Below are positions 36,908 to 49,261 of a stretch of 64,000 nt of DNA, piece by piece. The notes under the pieces were generated by a model. That model was not told where the DNA came from, made no database searches, and worked only from the letters and a program-made list of their open reading frames with translations. Source of the DNA: Thunnus maccoyii (Eukaryota; Chordata; Actinopteri; Scombriformes; Scombridae); contig NC_056539.1 of the NCBI RefSeq assembly GCF_910596095.1, forward strand, positions 11,349,501 through 11,413,500, given 5' to 3'. Position numbers and translations under genes: made by a program. Position 1 is the stretch's first letter. Every line of letters starts with the position of its first letter.

Positions 36908-39399
36908 CAGGGGTGTCCAAACTACGGCCCGCGGGCCAACTACGGCCCGCCATCCATTTTTAATTGGCCCGTATCAAAGTCTAAAAATATAATGGACTAC
37001 GGCCCACACATAATATTTGTGCTTAACTGTGTTGTACTTCTTAGTTAAAACACTAGGTGGAGCTACTGTCTTAAACAAGGCAGCGTCTCTTCAAAGCAAG
37101 CAATCAAAGAAAAAAAATGCTGAGGGTCACCAGAAATGGCGGACCCGAAGAGACGCAAGATTGCTAACGAGTGCAGAAAATTTCAGACTCGGTGGAAAAA
37201 TGAATATTTTTTTGTAGAAAACAAGGGGAAGTGTGTTTGTTTGATTTGTAATGAGAGTGTTGCCGTGATGAAAGAGTACAATGTACGAAGGCATTATGAA
37301 ACGAAACATCAGACCTTCACGTCCTACGCTGGCGCTGAGTGGGAAGAGCTAGCCTGCTAACGCAGCAACAGTTTTTTTTTTCCGTGCTAACAAAGCTCAA
37401 GAAAATGCAACAACAGCCAGTTATAAAGTAGCTCAACTCATTGGCCTACACGGGAAACCTTTCTCAGACGGTGATTTCATCTAACAGTGCCTCACTAAAG
37501 TCGTGGGAATAATGTGCCCGAAGAAAATGTAACAATGTTAGCATGCCCAGAAATACAGTGAAGACTTGTCAAACAACTTAAAACAGCAAGTGTCACATAA
37601 AGCTTGTGCTTTCGATTTTTACTTGATTGCGTGTGATGAGAGCGCAGATGCCACGGACACTGCATAGTTGTTCATTTTTTTGCGGGGAGTGGATGATACT
37701 TTTTGCATTACGGAGGAACTGCTTGATCTTCGGAGTCTAAAGAGGACAACAACTGGGAAGGACATTTTTGAAGCTGTCTCAGATGCAATTGACCAGGCTG
37801 GACTTCAATGGGACAAGCTGTGTGGAATTACAACGGATGGGGCTCCAGCAATGACAGGCGAGCGCAAAGGAATGGCATCTTTAGTATGCGCCAAGGTGCG
37901 GGAGAGCGGAGGTGAGGCTGTCAAAATGCACTGCATCATCCACCAAGAAGCCCTCTGTGCCAAGACAGTACAGCTTGGCGACGTGATGAACACAGTTGTG
38001 AAAACTGTCAACATAATTCGGGCACGAGGGCTTTACCACAGAGAATTTCAAGCATTACTCTCTGATGTCGATGCTGAATACGGGGACCTACTCTACCAGT
38101 CTGAAGTATATTGGCTCAGTCGCGGCTCCGTGCTGCAGCGGTTTTATTCCCTGAGATCAAATATCGGCAAGTTTTTGAAAGAAAAGGGCAGACCTCTGCA
38201 TGAGCTCAGTGACCCTTTATGGTTGGCAGACCTGGCTTTTTTAGTTTATCTCACTGATCATCTCAACACCCTGAACAAGAGACTACAAGGCAAAGAGCAG
38301 CTGGTACCACAGCTGTATGCACACATGAAAGCATTCCGTGCGAAGCTCCGTCTCTCCGAGTCACAACTGCGTAACTTTAATGTAGCGCACTTCCCAACAC
38401 TGACTGAAATCAAATGCGCATTTCCAAATGCTAAGCTCTCTGCTAAAATGGGAGAATATGTGTCTGTGATCACATCTCTCATTACAGAAGTCACTCAGCG
38501 CTTTCAAGATTTTTCTGTCATTGAGAAGGAAATCACACTGTTTGCGGCTCCGTTTTCAGTGGATGCAGAAGAAGTGGAGGAGAGTCTGCAATTAGAACTG
38601 ATCGAAATGCAGTGTGATGATTCTCTGAAGAATCAACATCAGCTTCTCTCCCTACCTGACTTCTACCGGAGCTTGGAAAAGGCCAAGTTTCCTCTGGTAA
38701 GACGCCACGCAAAACAAATGATGAGTCTGTTCGGCTCAACATACATCTGTGAGCAGACATTCTCGCTGTTAACGCTGAACAAAAGCAGATTGAGAACCAG
38801 AATGACCAACCGCCTTCTCCGTGACGTCCTTCACATCTCAACCACCAAACTTACTCCTGACGTGCCAGCTCTCCTTCAGACCAAAGCGCAGCATCACTGC
38901 TCCCACTGAGCGCAACATTCCTCCCATTACAGGTGAGTCGAAAATATACACACAGTTTTCATGTGTTAATAAGCCCAATTACTTAATAAATTCAGTCAAT
39001 TAAAGTTGATGATAATTTCTTAACAAACGTTAGTTGATGTTTTAATAAGCCCAATAATTTATTTGTGTAATAAGCTTGAAATATCCACATCCTCTATTTC
39101 TCTTCTTGTCTCTCCCTTCATACAGGACAATGAAGGGGGATCAGCACCCTAAGAAACAATCTGAGGCTGTCACTGAGAGAATGACCTGCCAACCTTTTTA
39201 TAAAAAATAAAATGAAAATCTACTAATGGAGAGCTGTGATGGAGGCTTTTTTTCTTCAAACATGTTCAGTTATCAAACGTAATTTACCTGCATTAGTGCA
39301 TTAGAAGTGAGGCAGTATACCTCACGTCTAGTGAATGGCCCAGTCCTTTGTATATTTTTCTGTATGTGGCCCTCAAGAAAAAAAGTTTGGACACCCCTG
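36908..39399 (+). mobile_element. hAT transposon with GTF2IRD2-like transposase
   Basis: Inverted termini CAGGGGTGTCCAAACT (36,908-36,923) and AGTTTGGACACCCCTG (39,384-39,399) are perfect over 16 bp. They are flanked by the 8-bp direct repeat CTCTAGCA (36,900-36,907 and 39,400-39,407), the hallmark of hAT insertion. The same site is empty in units 1, 2 and 4. Element length is about 2.5 kb. It carries a transposase gene on the plus strand. Confidence 0.95.
37136..38909 (+). pseudogene. hAT transposase (GTF2IRD2/Charlie8-like), nearly complete
   Basis: The N-terminal part 37,136-37,360 encodes MADPKRRKIANECRKFQ and a BED finger (KCVCLICNESVAVMKEYNVR followed by HYETKH). The catalytic and C-terminal part is one open frame, 37,668-38,909 (413 aa). 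It contains GITTDGAPAMTG, KMHCIIHQEALCAK, VYWLSRGSVLQRFYSLRSN and the hAT dimerisation motif SLFGSTYICEQTFSLL. Between them, about 300 bp are out of frame, with a stop (TAG) just before LFIFLRGVDD. The transposase is therefore probably inactive, although most of it survives. It resembles the Charlie8-derived part of GTF2IRD2. It is a transposon gene, not the host gene. Confidence 0.85.
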
Positions 39400-40180
39400 C
39401 TCTAGCAACTCCAGCCAAATTTGCATTTGTGTTTCCTTTGCAAACACCTTTTGGTTATTCCTCATACTCAAATACTTTCTCTTTTAAAAATAAAGCATAC
39501 TGTTTGAAAATACAAACACTACAGCATAAATATAACCACGGTGTTGCTTGTCTGTGTAGGTTTTTCTATATAAGCACTCAAACCATCCAAGGGTTATATT
39601 AGAATGAATAAAATTTCATTAATTACAACAAGGGTAATAACATAGATTACAGTTTTATTTAGAATACTGTACTATAACGCTAAGGCTAAGTAGTTCTACC
39701 CTGCAATACCAAATAATGCTCTTTATCTCCATCCCTTGAATCATCAGTACAAACCTGAAAACAAATTAATGAATAGGCAATACAACAATATTTTAGAAAA
39801 AAAAAATAACAGAAAAAACAGACAAGATAGAAACAAATCCTTTCCTCATCACAACTGATTTTATTACTATAAAGCAGGGCTTTTCAACTTCAATAGCAAA
39901 TGGGCCAAATAGGAAAATCACTGGGGGTCTGCGGGCCACACATAATACTTTGTCAATTAATGGTTACAAATAACTTACAGTATAATGTTAATAGATATAT
40001 AACTACATAGAATAAACTAGTCACGTGCATCCCTTTTCTTTCACTTTAATTGTATCATTACAATCAATTCCAGACAGCAGCCAGTCTATACAAAAAGTAG
40101 GAAAGCTATGGTTACAAAGCTTGAAACAGAAGTGCAAAGAGTAACAATTTAAAAACCAAGGAGACATGAGGTGTTTTTCT

Positions 40181-40515
40181 GACAGGTCCATATCCACAAA
40201 TGTAGAAAACAAGATGAATATAGTAAAACAGTATCCATCAGGCTAACAGTAAGTAGGCCTGTTTATAACATCCTCAACAACACTTCCAAGCATACATAAG
40301 GAGCTTTTAAAACAGGTCCATATCCTTAAATGCTAAATGCAAGATGAACATAGTAAAACAGTAGCCATCAGACTAATAATAAATGGGCCTGTTCATGGTA
40401 CTATCAAAAACAATTCCAAGCAGACATATGGTGCTTATAGCAGGTCCATATCCATATTTGTTAAGGGTGAAAACAGTTGAACAGTATCAAGACTAACAAT
40501 AAGTAGGCCTGTTTG
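40181..40515. repeat. Subterminal ~130-bp tandem repeat in the large hAT
   Basis: Three tandem copies start with ACAGGTCCATATCC or CAGGTCCATATCC (about 40,182, 40,312 and 40,441). Each contains GTAAAACAGTA or a variant, then CATCAG, TAAGTAGGCCTGTT or a variant. Spacing is about 130 and 128 bp. They lie between the hAT left end and the transposase stop codon. Confidence 0.7.
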
Positions 40516-40643
40516 AATCATCATAAAACAGATCTGTAGTCTTTGCATTTTCACTAAGATGGCATTAAATGCCTCAATCAGGTGATTTACTACTACAGAA
40601 CTACCATACAAATCAGACTTCTGTCATTTTGAGCCTGTTTGAG

Positions 40644-41050
40644 TCAATGAGAGAAATTACACTGCCTTGATTTCGCTATTTCAACATAGTTTGGCTCATA
40701 AGTAGTAAGGGCAATCCTGAGACACTCATGCAACTTCTCATTGGTCATGGAACAACGTGCCCTTGTTTTGATGGCATTCATACGAGAAAACTAGACTCTA
40801 CAAGTGTAAGTGGATCCAAACATTGTCAGTATTAGCAAGGCCACTTTCCTTATTGTGGGGTACTGATATTGGCTAACATGTTTAGACCAAAAGTCCACTG
40901 CACCCTCAGACTGCAAGTGCTGTTTTAAAGCAAAGGAGGACTGCACATCAACCAATTCCATTTGAAAGATGTTCTCATCAATACAAGACATTACCTCTTT
41001 TGCTTTTACACAGAAGTCTGCCTCTGGTTTGATGGAAAATGGGTCACGAG
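40644..41050 (-). pseudogene. hAT transposase, C-terminal part (split)
   Basis: The minus-strand frame reads TRDPFSIKPEADFCVKAKEV, then FQMELVDVQSSFALKQHLQ, YPTIRKVALLILTMFGSTYT, an in-frame stop, then FSRMNAIKTRARCSMTNEKL, LRIALTTYEPNYVEIAKSRQ and a natural stop at 40,644. This is the C-terminal dimerisation region of a GTF2IRD2-like hAT transposase. The rest of the gene lies at 47,789-49,261, beyond the ERV. Confidence 0.8.
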
Positions 41051-41365
41051 TGTGGTGGAAATCTGAAAAATAAAAAGCTGACAATGACCAAGTTGTCTTA
41101 ATGTCTTTTAATGAGAACCTTGCAAGGGATCAGTGTACAGTCACAAAAAAGTGTAATTGCAGACTGATAATCAAATACAAAGTGTACATGCTTTTTATAG
41201 ACAAGGAGTGTGGGAAACAGTGTCAGGATGTTTGTGGGGTGTGTGGAGTTGACATGATCATTAGCTCAGGGCGGGCTGGCATACAGAACAAACAAGAGTG
41301 GTTAGCATGCTGTCATGTGGTGTAGTTAGTGTACATCAACCAGGCATTGTTTTTCATAAAGTCAG
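41051..41365 (-). repeat. ERV 3' LTR (fossil)
   Basis: Direct repeat of the LTR at 47,425-~47,788. It lies at the downstream end of the element in its own orientation. The inner edge is approximate because the two copies diverge after ~41,250. A CGAG/CAAG pair flanking the two LTRs is a possible target duplication. Confidence 0.65.
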
Positions 41366-41849
41366 GGTGGTCAAAAGGAGTTTTGTATGCAAAACGTTGG
41401 TTGCTTTTAAGCGACAATGTGGTAACATTAGCTGGTTGTGGCCCTGGTGTTGTATCGGTATTTGTTTGTGCATGTTGACTGTCTAAATTGAAGCTGATTG
41501 GAATCACAATTAAGAGAACAATTAAATCACAAAAAGAGAACACATTGAACCTCGCAAACCACACCATCCAGGACATCTGAATGGATGCCATGGCTGTCGT
41601 TCGGGTTCCATCATTGATCCCACGATGGTGACACTGAGATTCACTCAGCACATCACTTAGTTGGAGCCTGGCCCGCTCTTGTCGGACAGTATGCCAATAC
41701 TGTCACTTCTACTTCTCTTCCTGGTGTGTGAATGGATGTCTTTGTGTTGGTCACCTGAGAGCAGCAATCCACCTACACTCTCGTAGAGTCCCCAATCGCG
41801 CTGTGGTGACTTACTCTGTTGTAGGTGTCTCTGGTGGAGGTGGAACTCT

Positions 41850-42670
41850 TTTGCAGTGGCTGGCATGGATCCAGGTGACTCTTTCAGTGACCTTTACTGC
41901 CATCTGTGTGGTCAACAGCACCTGGAATGGGCCCGTCTACCGCTTAGAGCGCCAAGCCTTTCTTCTCAAGTCTTTCAATACTATCCTGTCACCAGGCTGC
42001 AGGTCATGAAGAGGTCCTGTGACTAGAGTTGGTAGTGCTTCTTTCACCTGGTTGTGTATGTTAGATAGAAAAGAGGATAAGTTAGCACAGTAACGAAGCA
42101 TTTCATCTTCACAGTGGACTGTGGACGGTAATTGTCTTTTGACAGGTCCAATGCCTGTGTTGGCTGCTCACCCAAACAGGATTTCAAATGGACTAAGGCC
42201 GTATTTTGGTCTGACCCTAGCTCTCATTTGCATAAGAACAATTGGGAGTGTCTTTGTCCAAGAAAAGCCTGTTTCCTTTTGCCAATTTATTTTTTAAGGT
42301 TCCATTCTCTCGCTCAACAGCACCACCACTGGCTGGATGATAAGCACGATGCTGTCTCATGTCAATGCCAAAATATTCACCAACTTGTTTTAGATCAGCA
42401 CAGACAAACGGTGTTCCATTATCACTGCTAATTCTTCCCGGAATTCCTGACAATGATAAGAGCTTTAGCAACAGCACCGGTGTCTTGTTTTGCTATGGGA
42501 AAAACTTCGATCCATTTGGAAAACATGTCAATAATTACCAGACAATATTTCTTTCCTCCACTTGGTGTTAGTTCAATGAAATCCATCTGTAAGTGATCAA
42601 ATGTTTTTTTCTGGTGGAGGGTGTGCTGCTTGTGGTGTTTGAATACCAATACCAATGTTGTTTGTGGCAC
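41850..42670 (-). other. ERV integrase region (fossil)
   Basis: The minus strand shows DHLQMDFIELTPSGGKKYC, ISSDNGTPFV and YHPASGGAVERENGTLK, matching the retroviral integrase core. Downstream, text like [11 protein letters not shown] and TWIHASHCK matches the gammaretroviral-type C-terminal domain. It is part of the broken element and not a host gene. Confidence 0.75.
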
Positions 42671-42679
42671 AAACTTATT

Positions 42680-44050
42680 GTGGCAACACAGTTGTGTTCC
42701 TCTCCATCACCTTCTGTGGGGAGAAGAGTTGCAGGATTAAGAACATTACATCTTTTCACAGTGATGTTAGGCATTTCAAGCAACACAGTGTTGTAACGGA
42801 GCCATCTTGCTGCAGAAAGATGAGATGTTTTCTGTTTGAGCAAAATCAATGAAACAGCATGTGGAACGAGCAAAGTTAGGTCAGAGTACCCCACTATGTC
42901 CCTGGAAGCCATCACAGCTTTTTCTGCAGCCGCAACAGCTCTCAGACATGTAGGAAGTCCTGCAGCTACAGGGTCAAGTTTGAAAAGTAAGCTACAGGTC
43001 TCTGTCTGCCTCCATGGTCCTGGAGCAGCACTAAAGTCACGCATCCTCCATTTTTGTCAACAGTCTAGGTGAAAGGTTGACTTGGATCAGGTAATCCAAG
43101 AGTCCGAGTCGTTTGGAGAGCAAGTTTCAAATCAACAAATGCTTTTTCTGGTTCAGCAGTCCATGTCACCTTACTGTGGTGCCTGCAGGCCTCGCCTGTG
43201 TGAGATTGCGCTCAGGGGCACCTCGAGGACAGCATAGTTGGGAATAAATGATCTGCAATAAGAACACATTCCTAAAGAAGACATGACTTGTTTCTTTGTA
43301 ATTGGTCGTGGAATGTTTTGGATTGCTTTTATTCTTTTTGGGGAGAGGGATTTGCCCTCTGATGTGATCACATGACCCAAAATGTCACTTCTTGTTGTAC
43401 AAAATGCAATTTTGACAGGGTAGCTTTATGACCTTCTTTATCCAAATGTTTCAACAGTGCAATTGTGTCTTTTTCACACTGAGCTTGAGTTGGGGCACCA
43501 TGAAATCATCAACATATTGCAACAGTGCTCTTCCTGGTGACAGCTTTAATGAGCTCAAACTTTCTTTCAACGCAACGCTGTAGATGGTAGGTGATTCACA
43601 AAACCCTTCTCTGGATGGACTGGAACACTGAAAATGCGTTCGCCGAATCGACCACTGAAAACCATTTACTTTCAGGCGGCACCTGAGAAAGAATAGTATA
43701 TGGGTTAGGAACATTTGGAGCACATTGTTGTACAGCATCATTCACACTTTGCAAGTCTTGTAAAAAACGCCATTCACCTAGCTGTCCTTCATCCCTGATT
43801 TTTTTCACTGGGAAGATTGGTGTGCGCACAGGAGAATTTTCACAAGGAATGATTACACCTGCCTTTAATAAAGCATTAAAGACTGGTGTAACGCCCTCAA
43901 CCGCTTATTTTTTGAGAGGATATTGTGGTTGGCAGGGCCTGTAATCAGATTTTGGTGTTATCACAACTGGCTGCATTCCTTTAATCAGACGAACATCATT
44001 TTTGCCTTGGGCCCACAGAGTCTTTGGGACTTCCTGTAGGGCTGGGCTGT
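42680..44050 (-). other. ERV reverse transcriptase / RNase H region (fossil)
   Basis: Landmarks on the minus strand are RTPIFPVKKI, the YVDD active-site motif near 43,515-43,530, and the GHVITSEGKSLSPKRIKAIQ connection region near 43,320-43,380. Further left is RNase H-like sequence. The order and motifs are those of class I retroviral pol. The region is decayed. Confidence 0.75.
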
Positions 44051-44694
44051 TTATGACATCACAGGTGTCATGCATATATGCAGATGTGTGTTGTGTCTGG
44101 TATCAGCTGAACAGATCTGAGTGTGTGAACAACAGAGGTGTATTTTTGTCGATAAACCTTCAAAACAGGATTATATTGAACATAAGGATCAGATTTTGAC
44201 TCCCACATTTGTGCACTAACACACTGACTCACCCATGGACCCAAATCTTGCCATTTTCCTTCCCTGTGTTTGACACGTGTGGATATGAAACAGGAATGTC
44301 AAAAAGAGAATTGGAACCTGAATCACTGAAAGAGAAATATGGTGAAGATTCATCAATTTGCTTTGGTTTTGTTTGTTCAGGCAAGGTCACTGAAACGGCA
44401 TATCTGTGTTTATTCCAAAACATGTTACTTAATGTTAGCTTTTCGCTCAGACAACCATCTTTGAACCATCTTTTCTCAAACTCTGCATCTCCCCCTTCAT
44501 GTATGTGTGCAGTGCAGTGTAGGTCTTGTGGTTGCATGTAGTCTGTGTCTATGTTGAATGTGAGTGTGCATGAACTCTCAACATCAGCAGTGTTTACGGA
44601 AGTCACAGCTGATGTGCAGAGCTTGCGTTCATACACATAAAGCAGTGTGTCAGGGCTGTATTTCACAAATACGTGAGTGTCAGGGATCTCAAGT

Positions 44695-45183
44695 TCACTT
44701 GTTCGAATAACAATAACCCCTTTTGATGTTGAAACAAGACAAATACCCAAGAAACACATTACATCTCTTCCCATTAGATTGATTGGACAACAATAATGAA
44801 TGCTTAAATTTGCCTGTAACATCATCAGTGCATGATAATGGAGATCTGTATTTTTCCAGAACTGTGTCACCTGAAGCCCCTACAGACTTCATGTATCTTC
44901 CGCTCATCTTTGGAGGCGTTAAAAAAGTGTCAGCTCTAATAACAGATTGTGTTGCACCAGAATCAACAAGGAATGTTACATGCTTACCATGTACAAGAAG
45001 TGTGTGTGTCGGCATGCCTGCATAAGCATCAGTTGAGTATTTAGCATATGTGCCTACATGCTGTGTGTTTGCTGTTTCCTGCTTCTTCTCTAACTGAGCT
45101 ATGGCATCATCAATCAGTGTGTGCATGGTGCAATCACCTGTCTGATGTGTAGGTTGTCTCTCATCGTGCATCAGTGTGGTCAA
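44695..45183 (-). other. ERV protease region (fossil)
   Basis: An aspartic-protease signature, VTFLVDSGATQSVI, lies near 44,930-44,990 on the minus strand, between the gag knuckle and the reverse transcriptase region. This is the usual retroviral order. Confidence 0.7.
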
Positions 45184-45239
45184 AGTTAAAGGTGCTGATT
45201 CCTCCCCCTCCTGAGCCCCGAGTCAATCGGCTTTGTGCT

Positions 45240-46756
45240 TGAAAGTTGGATTTTTCTTTACGCAGTCTTTGGCCCAGTGTCCTCTCTCACCACAATGAAA
45301 ACAAGAATCTGGATCAGTTGTGTGTCATCCTCTACAGCCACCTCTAAGTCCGCCTCTGCCACGGCTGTGTCTGCGCCCTCTGGTATGTCCTTGGAACATA
45401 GTCAATGCAGCAATGTGCAGATCTTTCTCTTTCTTTTCTCCTTTCCTCACTTGGCTTTCTTTGAGGATTTTCTCAGCGTGCACAGCATGTGCTTCAATGA
45501 GGCTTAATTTGCGTTTAGTCCCAGGTGATGAATATACGTTTCACTATGTAGGAAATATCAGGTTCCAGTCCATTCAGGAAGCTGTTTCTCAAATGTACTT
45601 CCCATGCTGTAATAGCATTATCATTCAGGTCAGCTGTAGGTGTCAGCCCGCTGTGTGTGTTGTGAACTTCTGTCAGAGGAGTGAGACAGTTGTGAACACT
45701 CTCATCATCTTCTTGTTTACATGAGGAGATTTTGCTCATGTCCAATCTCACAGTGAATGCTGCTTTGATGTGCTCACAGAGATCTGTGATGTGTACTCTA
45801 TAGGCTGCGTTGTCATTATGCACCCAGTCGGGGTTAGCCAGTGTCATATCATTCTCTGGATATCCTGCTGAGATCTTTGCCCAATTATTGCCCATCTTTA
45901 CCATCAGGAGCCATCTCAGTTCAGAGGTTGTTGGGTGAAACTCTCTGCAAAACAGAATCAGATCAGCTGCAAATTTCACACCACCTCCATTTGATGGTGA
46001 TGAAAGGTGCACCTTCTACCTCCATCATGGGGAGATTCAGGATCCAGTCCACGTTTCCCTCTGTCAGGTCCCACTGGAGATGGGGGGTGATGAATGAAAG
46101 CACAGGGACGATGGTTGGATTTTGAGATCTTTTGAATACCAGACCAGACCTGGTATGAGAAGGGGAGGCAGCTTTGTCCTGTTGATTTGTTGTTGCTGTG
46201 GCCTCATCCAAAAGTTGTCGTAAGCCAGATGTATCAGGGTAGATGAGGGGAACATGAGATGGGGGAAGGTTAGAGTTATAAGGTGGTGTAGCTCTTGGCC
46301 ATGGATCAGGCGTCTGATGAGCTTGGGCTGCTGGTTCATCTTGTTGTTGTGGCGGGTTGAGGCGTCTCCTGGGCAGCACCCAGTTGAATTCAGAATCCTG
46401 CATTTTGACACACTGAGACACAGATGAGGTTTTATCTGTCCCTGCCTGTGTTTTTCTGTCCCTCTTTTGTGCTTCTTTCATCCATAAACTAAAAGCTTTC
46501 CAATCTGCTATGAACTTCCTCTTGCCTTTTTATCCTCAGTCTTTTTTTCCTTCTCCTGCAGTCTTTCCTTCAGCTGATTTAGCTGTCTGATACTGAAACT
46601 TCCTGTACTCAGAAAGCCACATTCAGTAGTCCAGATTATTATTTGTTTCACAGATGAATCACCATAGTTCACTCTCATGTAGTTTATATTTGGAGCGGAC
46701 AGGATCACATTATCATATTTGTACTTTGTATGATTTTTATTGTTAACGCTACCCAT
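45240..46756 (-). other. ERV gag region (fossil)
   Basis: The minus-strand sequence includes a proline-rich segment (PPSHVPLIYP), a capsid-like region, and a single CCHC zinc knuckle at about 45,240-45,300. It is part of the broken element. Confidence 0.65.
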
Positions 46757-47424
46757 TTTGGCAGATTAAAAGAAAAAAAATGTAGTAAGAGATTTGAGTT
46801 ATGTGTTCAACTAATCTCCAAAGTACACCCGTTAAGAATATCAGAAAACTAATCAATGTTAGTATACCCAAAATAATGTGACCAATTTCAGTATGGTGTC
46901 TTATTACTGTCAAATTCTCAATTTTTTTTTTTTCATCAAAACAGGGTGATCAGAACAGAGAAATTATCTACGTTTCCTATGTGCGTTTTCTGAGTCTTAC
47001 CTCACACAAGTAATAATTACCATTATTACCAAGTAATAATTCTTCCACACACTATTGTGATTACAGTAAACTCTCTTTGAGGTGGACTCGTCAGTGCACC
47101 TCCAGGTTTCTATTAAACCTCGGTTAAAAAAACTGTTGGGACCCTTTCCTGATTGGTAGATCAAAATCTCTTTCTTATTTCACCATTAATATTTTCAACC
47201 ATTTTAGTACCCCTTTTTTTCTCTCTGAGTCAATTTCCAGATTCTCACCAGTTCAGGATCATTGGTTTCAGCGCTGAGTGAGTCCGGCCTCGGGTTTTAG
47301 GCCCTCCGTCTCACCCGTCCTTGTGGCGAGGTTGAGGCTGAAGATTTGGCTTCAGGATGATCGGCCCCCTTCGACTCCGAGTCCAGACACCCTCAGTCGA
47401 GCAATCCCACTTCTGACACCAGTT

Positions 47425-47788
47425 TGTGGTAGAAATCTGGAAAAAAAAATCTGACAATGACCAAGCTGTCTTTTTGTCTTTTAATGAGAACCTTGCAAGG
47501 GATCAGTGTACAGTCACAGCAAAGTGTAATTGCAGACTGATAATCAAATACAAAGTGTACATACTCTTTATAGACAAGGAGTGTGGGAAACAGTATCAGG
47601 ATGTGTGTGGGGTGCAGTGCCGGATGTCATCAAAGCTGTCTCAAAAGGGACTGACAAAAACCAATAATGAGCATACGACCAGATGGTTACATGTTCAAGG
47701 TTATAGGTTAAGGTTAAATGTGAGTTTATCCAAAGTGCAAAGTCTGAAATGTGGTGCAGAGGATACAAAGTGTGTTTTTTCCATTACA
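47425..47788 (-). repeat. ERV 5' LTR (fossil)
   Basis: Direct repeat of the LTR at 41,051. Its inner edge, TGTGGTAGAAATCTGG, lies three bases from a primer-binding site complementary to tRNA-Leu (TGGTGTCAGAAGTGGGAT on the minus strand). The outer edge, ...CCATTACA, abuts the resumed hAT transposase reading. Confidence 0.65.
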
Positions 47789-49261
47789 CAAGCAAACTTC
47801 AATACCTCAATGGGAATGCTGAAGCCTTGGAATCTCTCAGTAAAGTTCTCAGTCAATTTTGTCATGAAGTCTGTCATGACGGGTGTTATGTGTGCCCCAG
47901 GTGCTGTGCTCATGAATGCACGGAGTTCTGGGAAGTGCAGCACTTTTGTTACCATTAGGTCTGTTGTGAAAATCGTTAGCTTTTTCTTGAAGGCACAAAG
48001 CCTCTCAACCAAATCAGCAATAGATTTTTCCCACTCCTGCACTTCCAAATTCAAAGTGTTCAAGTGTCCAAAAATGTCACACAGAAAGTGGACCTCTGCC
48101 ATAAACTGTTCATCCAACATGCACTCCATGAGGTTTGTTGCCTGTTTGTGTTTACACATGCAAAGGAAAGACACAATCTCCTGGCTGAGTTGACAGAAAC
48201 AGTCCAGAAACTTTCCTTTGCTGAGCCATCTGAGGTCGTTATGGACAAATAAGTGTTCTGTGTTCTGCAGAGGTGTCAGCAAGTAGCTGACGGAGGAGGC
48301 AATGTTGCAGACTGGAGGTTGATCGAATAAAATTCCCAATGTTCATAACAGTGTCCATAGTGTTTTTCAGATCACCACCGAGCTTTGCACGCAGCAAAGA
48401 CTGATGAATGACACAGTGTAAAAACTGCATATGTGGGGCTACCACCAGCCCTTGCACTCTACCAATCATAGTTGGAGTGCCATCATTAACCAACAGGCAA
48501 ACTTTTTGTAAATCCAGTTCACGCTCATTAAAAAATGAGACAATCTTTTGAAAAATCACCTCACCTGTAGTGTGTCCCTCCAATGGAATAAGTCCCAGAG
48601 GTTCTTCCCAAAAGCACACTCCGTTGAAAAACTTGACATAGATGCATAGCTGGGCCATGTCGGTACGATCAGTTGATTCGCCAACAGCGATAGACATCAC
48701 CTCTGCTTTTTGAAGGTTTTCCAAAAGCTTTCTTGAGACATCCTTTGCAAGTAGTTCCACTCTGCGAAGAGTTGATGTGTCCGAGAGAGGTACTTTTTTA
48801 ATGGTTGAAGTGACGCTTTCCTTAACTATTTCATCAACAACCATTTCATCAATGACAGCAAGCATGCAATCTCTAACGGTTTCCACCTTGGTAAAAGGCC
48901 TCTTCTCTCTGGTTAGTGTCCAGGCTACATGCAGGGATACTATCATGGCTCTCTCTTGTTCCGTGCAAAAGCGACCAAGGGCCACTTGACTCCATTGAAA
49001 AGATGCTGGCAGTCCCTGTACTTTCCTTCTCCGCTCCTCCAAGCCCTCTGCAAAACTGGCAGAAAACGAGCCATGATTTGACTTGTAAAGCCTCTTCACG
49101 TTATATTCTTTCATCACAGCAATGCATTTGTTTCACAATAAACACACCGGTTTATTACTTGTTGCAGTTGGCAAAGTGAATAAATACCTCTCAGTCTATT
49201 CGCTTTAGAATTGGCAATTTTCACAACCAACTTTACGTCTCTCTAGCTTCGACCGGGACAT
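47789..49261 (-). pseudogene. hAT transposase, N-terminal and middle part (split)
   Basis: The minus-strand frame starts at an ATG at 49,261 (MSRSKLERRKVGCENCQF), with stops before TERYLFTLPTATSNKPVCLL. The second BED-finger cysteine position is a TGA. A long open stretch from 49,117 to about 48,239 contains VMKEYNVKRLYKSNH, ESTDRTDMAQLCIYVKFF, VNDGTPTMIG and HCVIHQSLLRAKLGGD. After a frame change it continues as VHNDLRWLSKGKFLDCF and FQGFSIPIEVLKFAC, where the ERV inserted. It is a GTF2IRD2-like hAT transposase broken by stops, a frameshift and the insertion. Confidence 0.85.

Larger units (their letters stand above)
41051..47788 (-). mobile_element. Broken class I (gamma/epsilon-like) endogenous retrovirus
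   Basis: An LTR element in minus orientation inserted in the hAT transposase. Its LTRs share TGTGGT(G/A)GAAATCTG at their outer and inner edges (41,051-~41,365 and 47,425-~47,788). The first ~200 bp match well with about a dozen differences, and the rest is more diverged, so it is moderately old. A primer-binding site fitting tRNA-Leu lies at ~47,404-47,421. Parts in order on the minus strand are gag with a CCHC knuckle (CFHCGERGHWAKDC), aspartic protease (LVDSGATQS), reverse transcriptase (PIFPVKK, YVDD), an RNase H region and integrase with a gamma-type C-terminus. Only a possible short env beginning is seen. It is broken in several places. Confidence 0.85.

Noticed and set aside
37668-38909. 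413-aa frame as a host GTF2IRD2 gene
   Set aside because: It sits between perfect hAT TIRs and an 8-bp TSD, with an empty site in sister units, so it is the transposon's own transposase.
41313-41651. Minus-strand 112-aa frame with a hydrophobic stretch, possible env start of the ERV
   Set aside because: Too short and without diagnostic env motifs. Mentioned only as a possibility within the fossil and not called as a separate feature.
47426-48193. 255-aa plus-strand frame
   Set aside because: It is antisense to the ERV LTR and to the hAT transposase. Its sequence has no family resemblance, while the minus strand shows clear hAT motifs.
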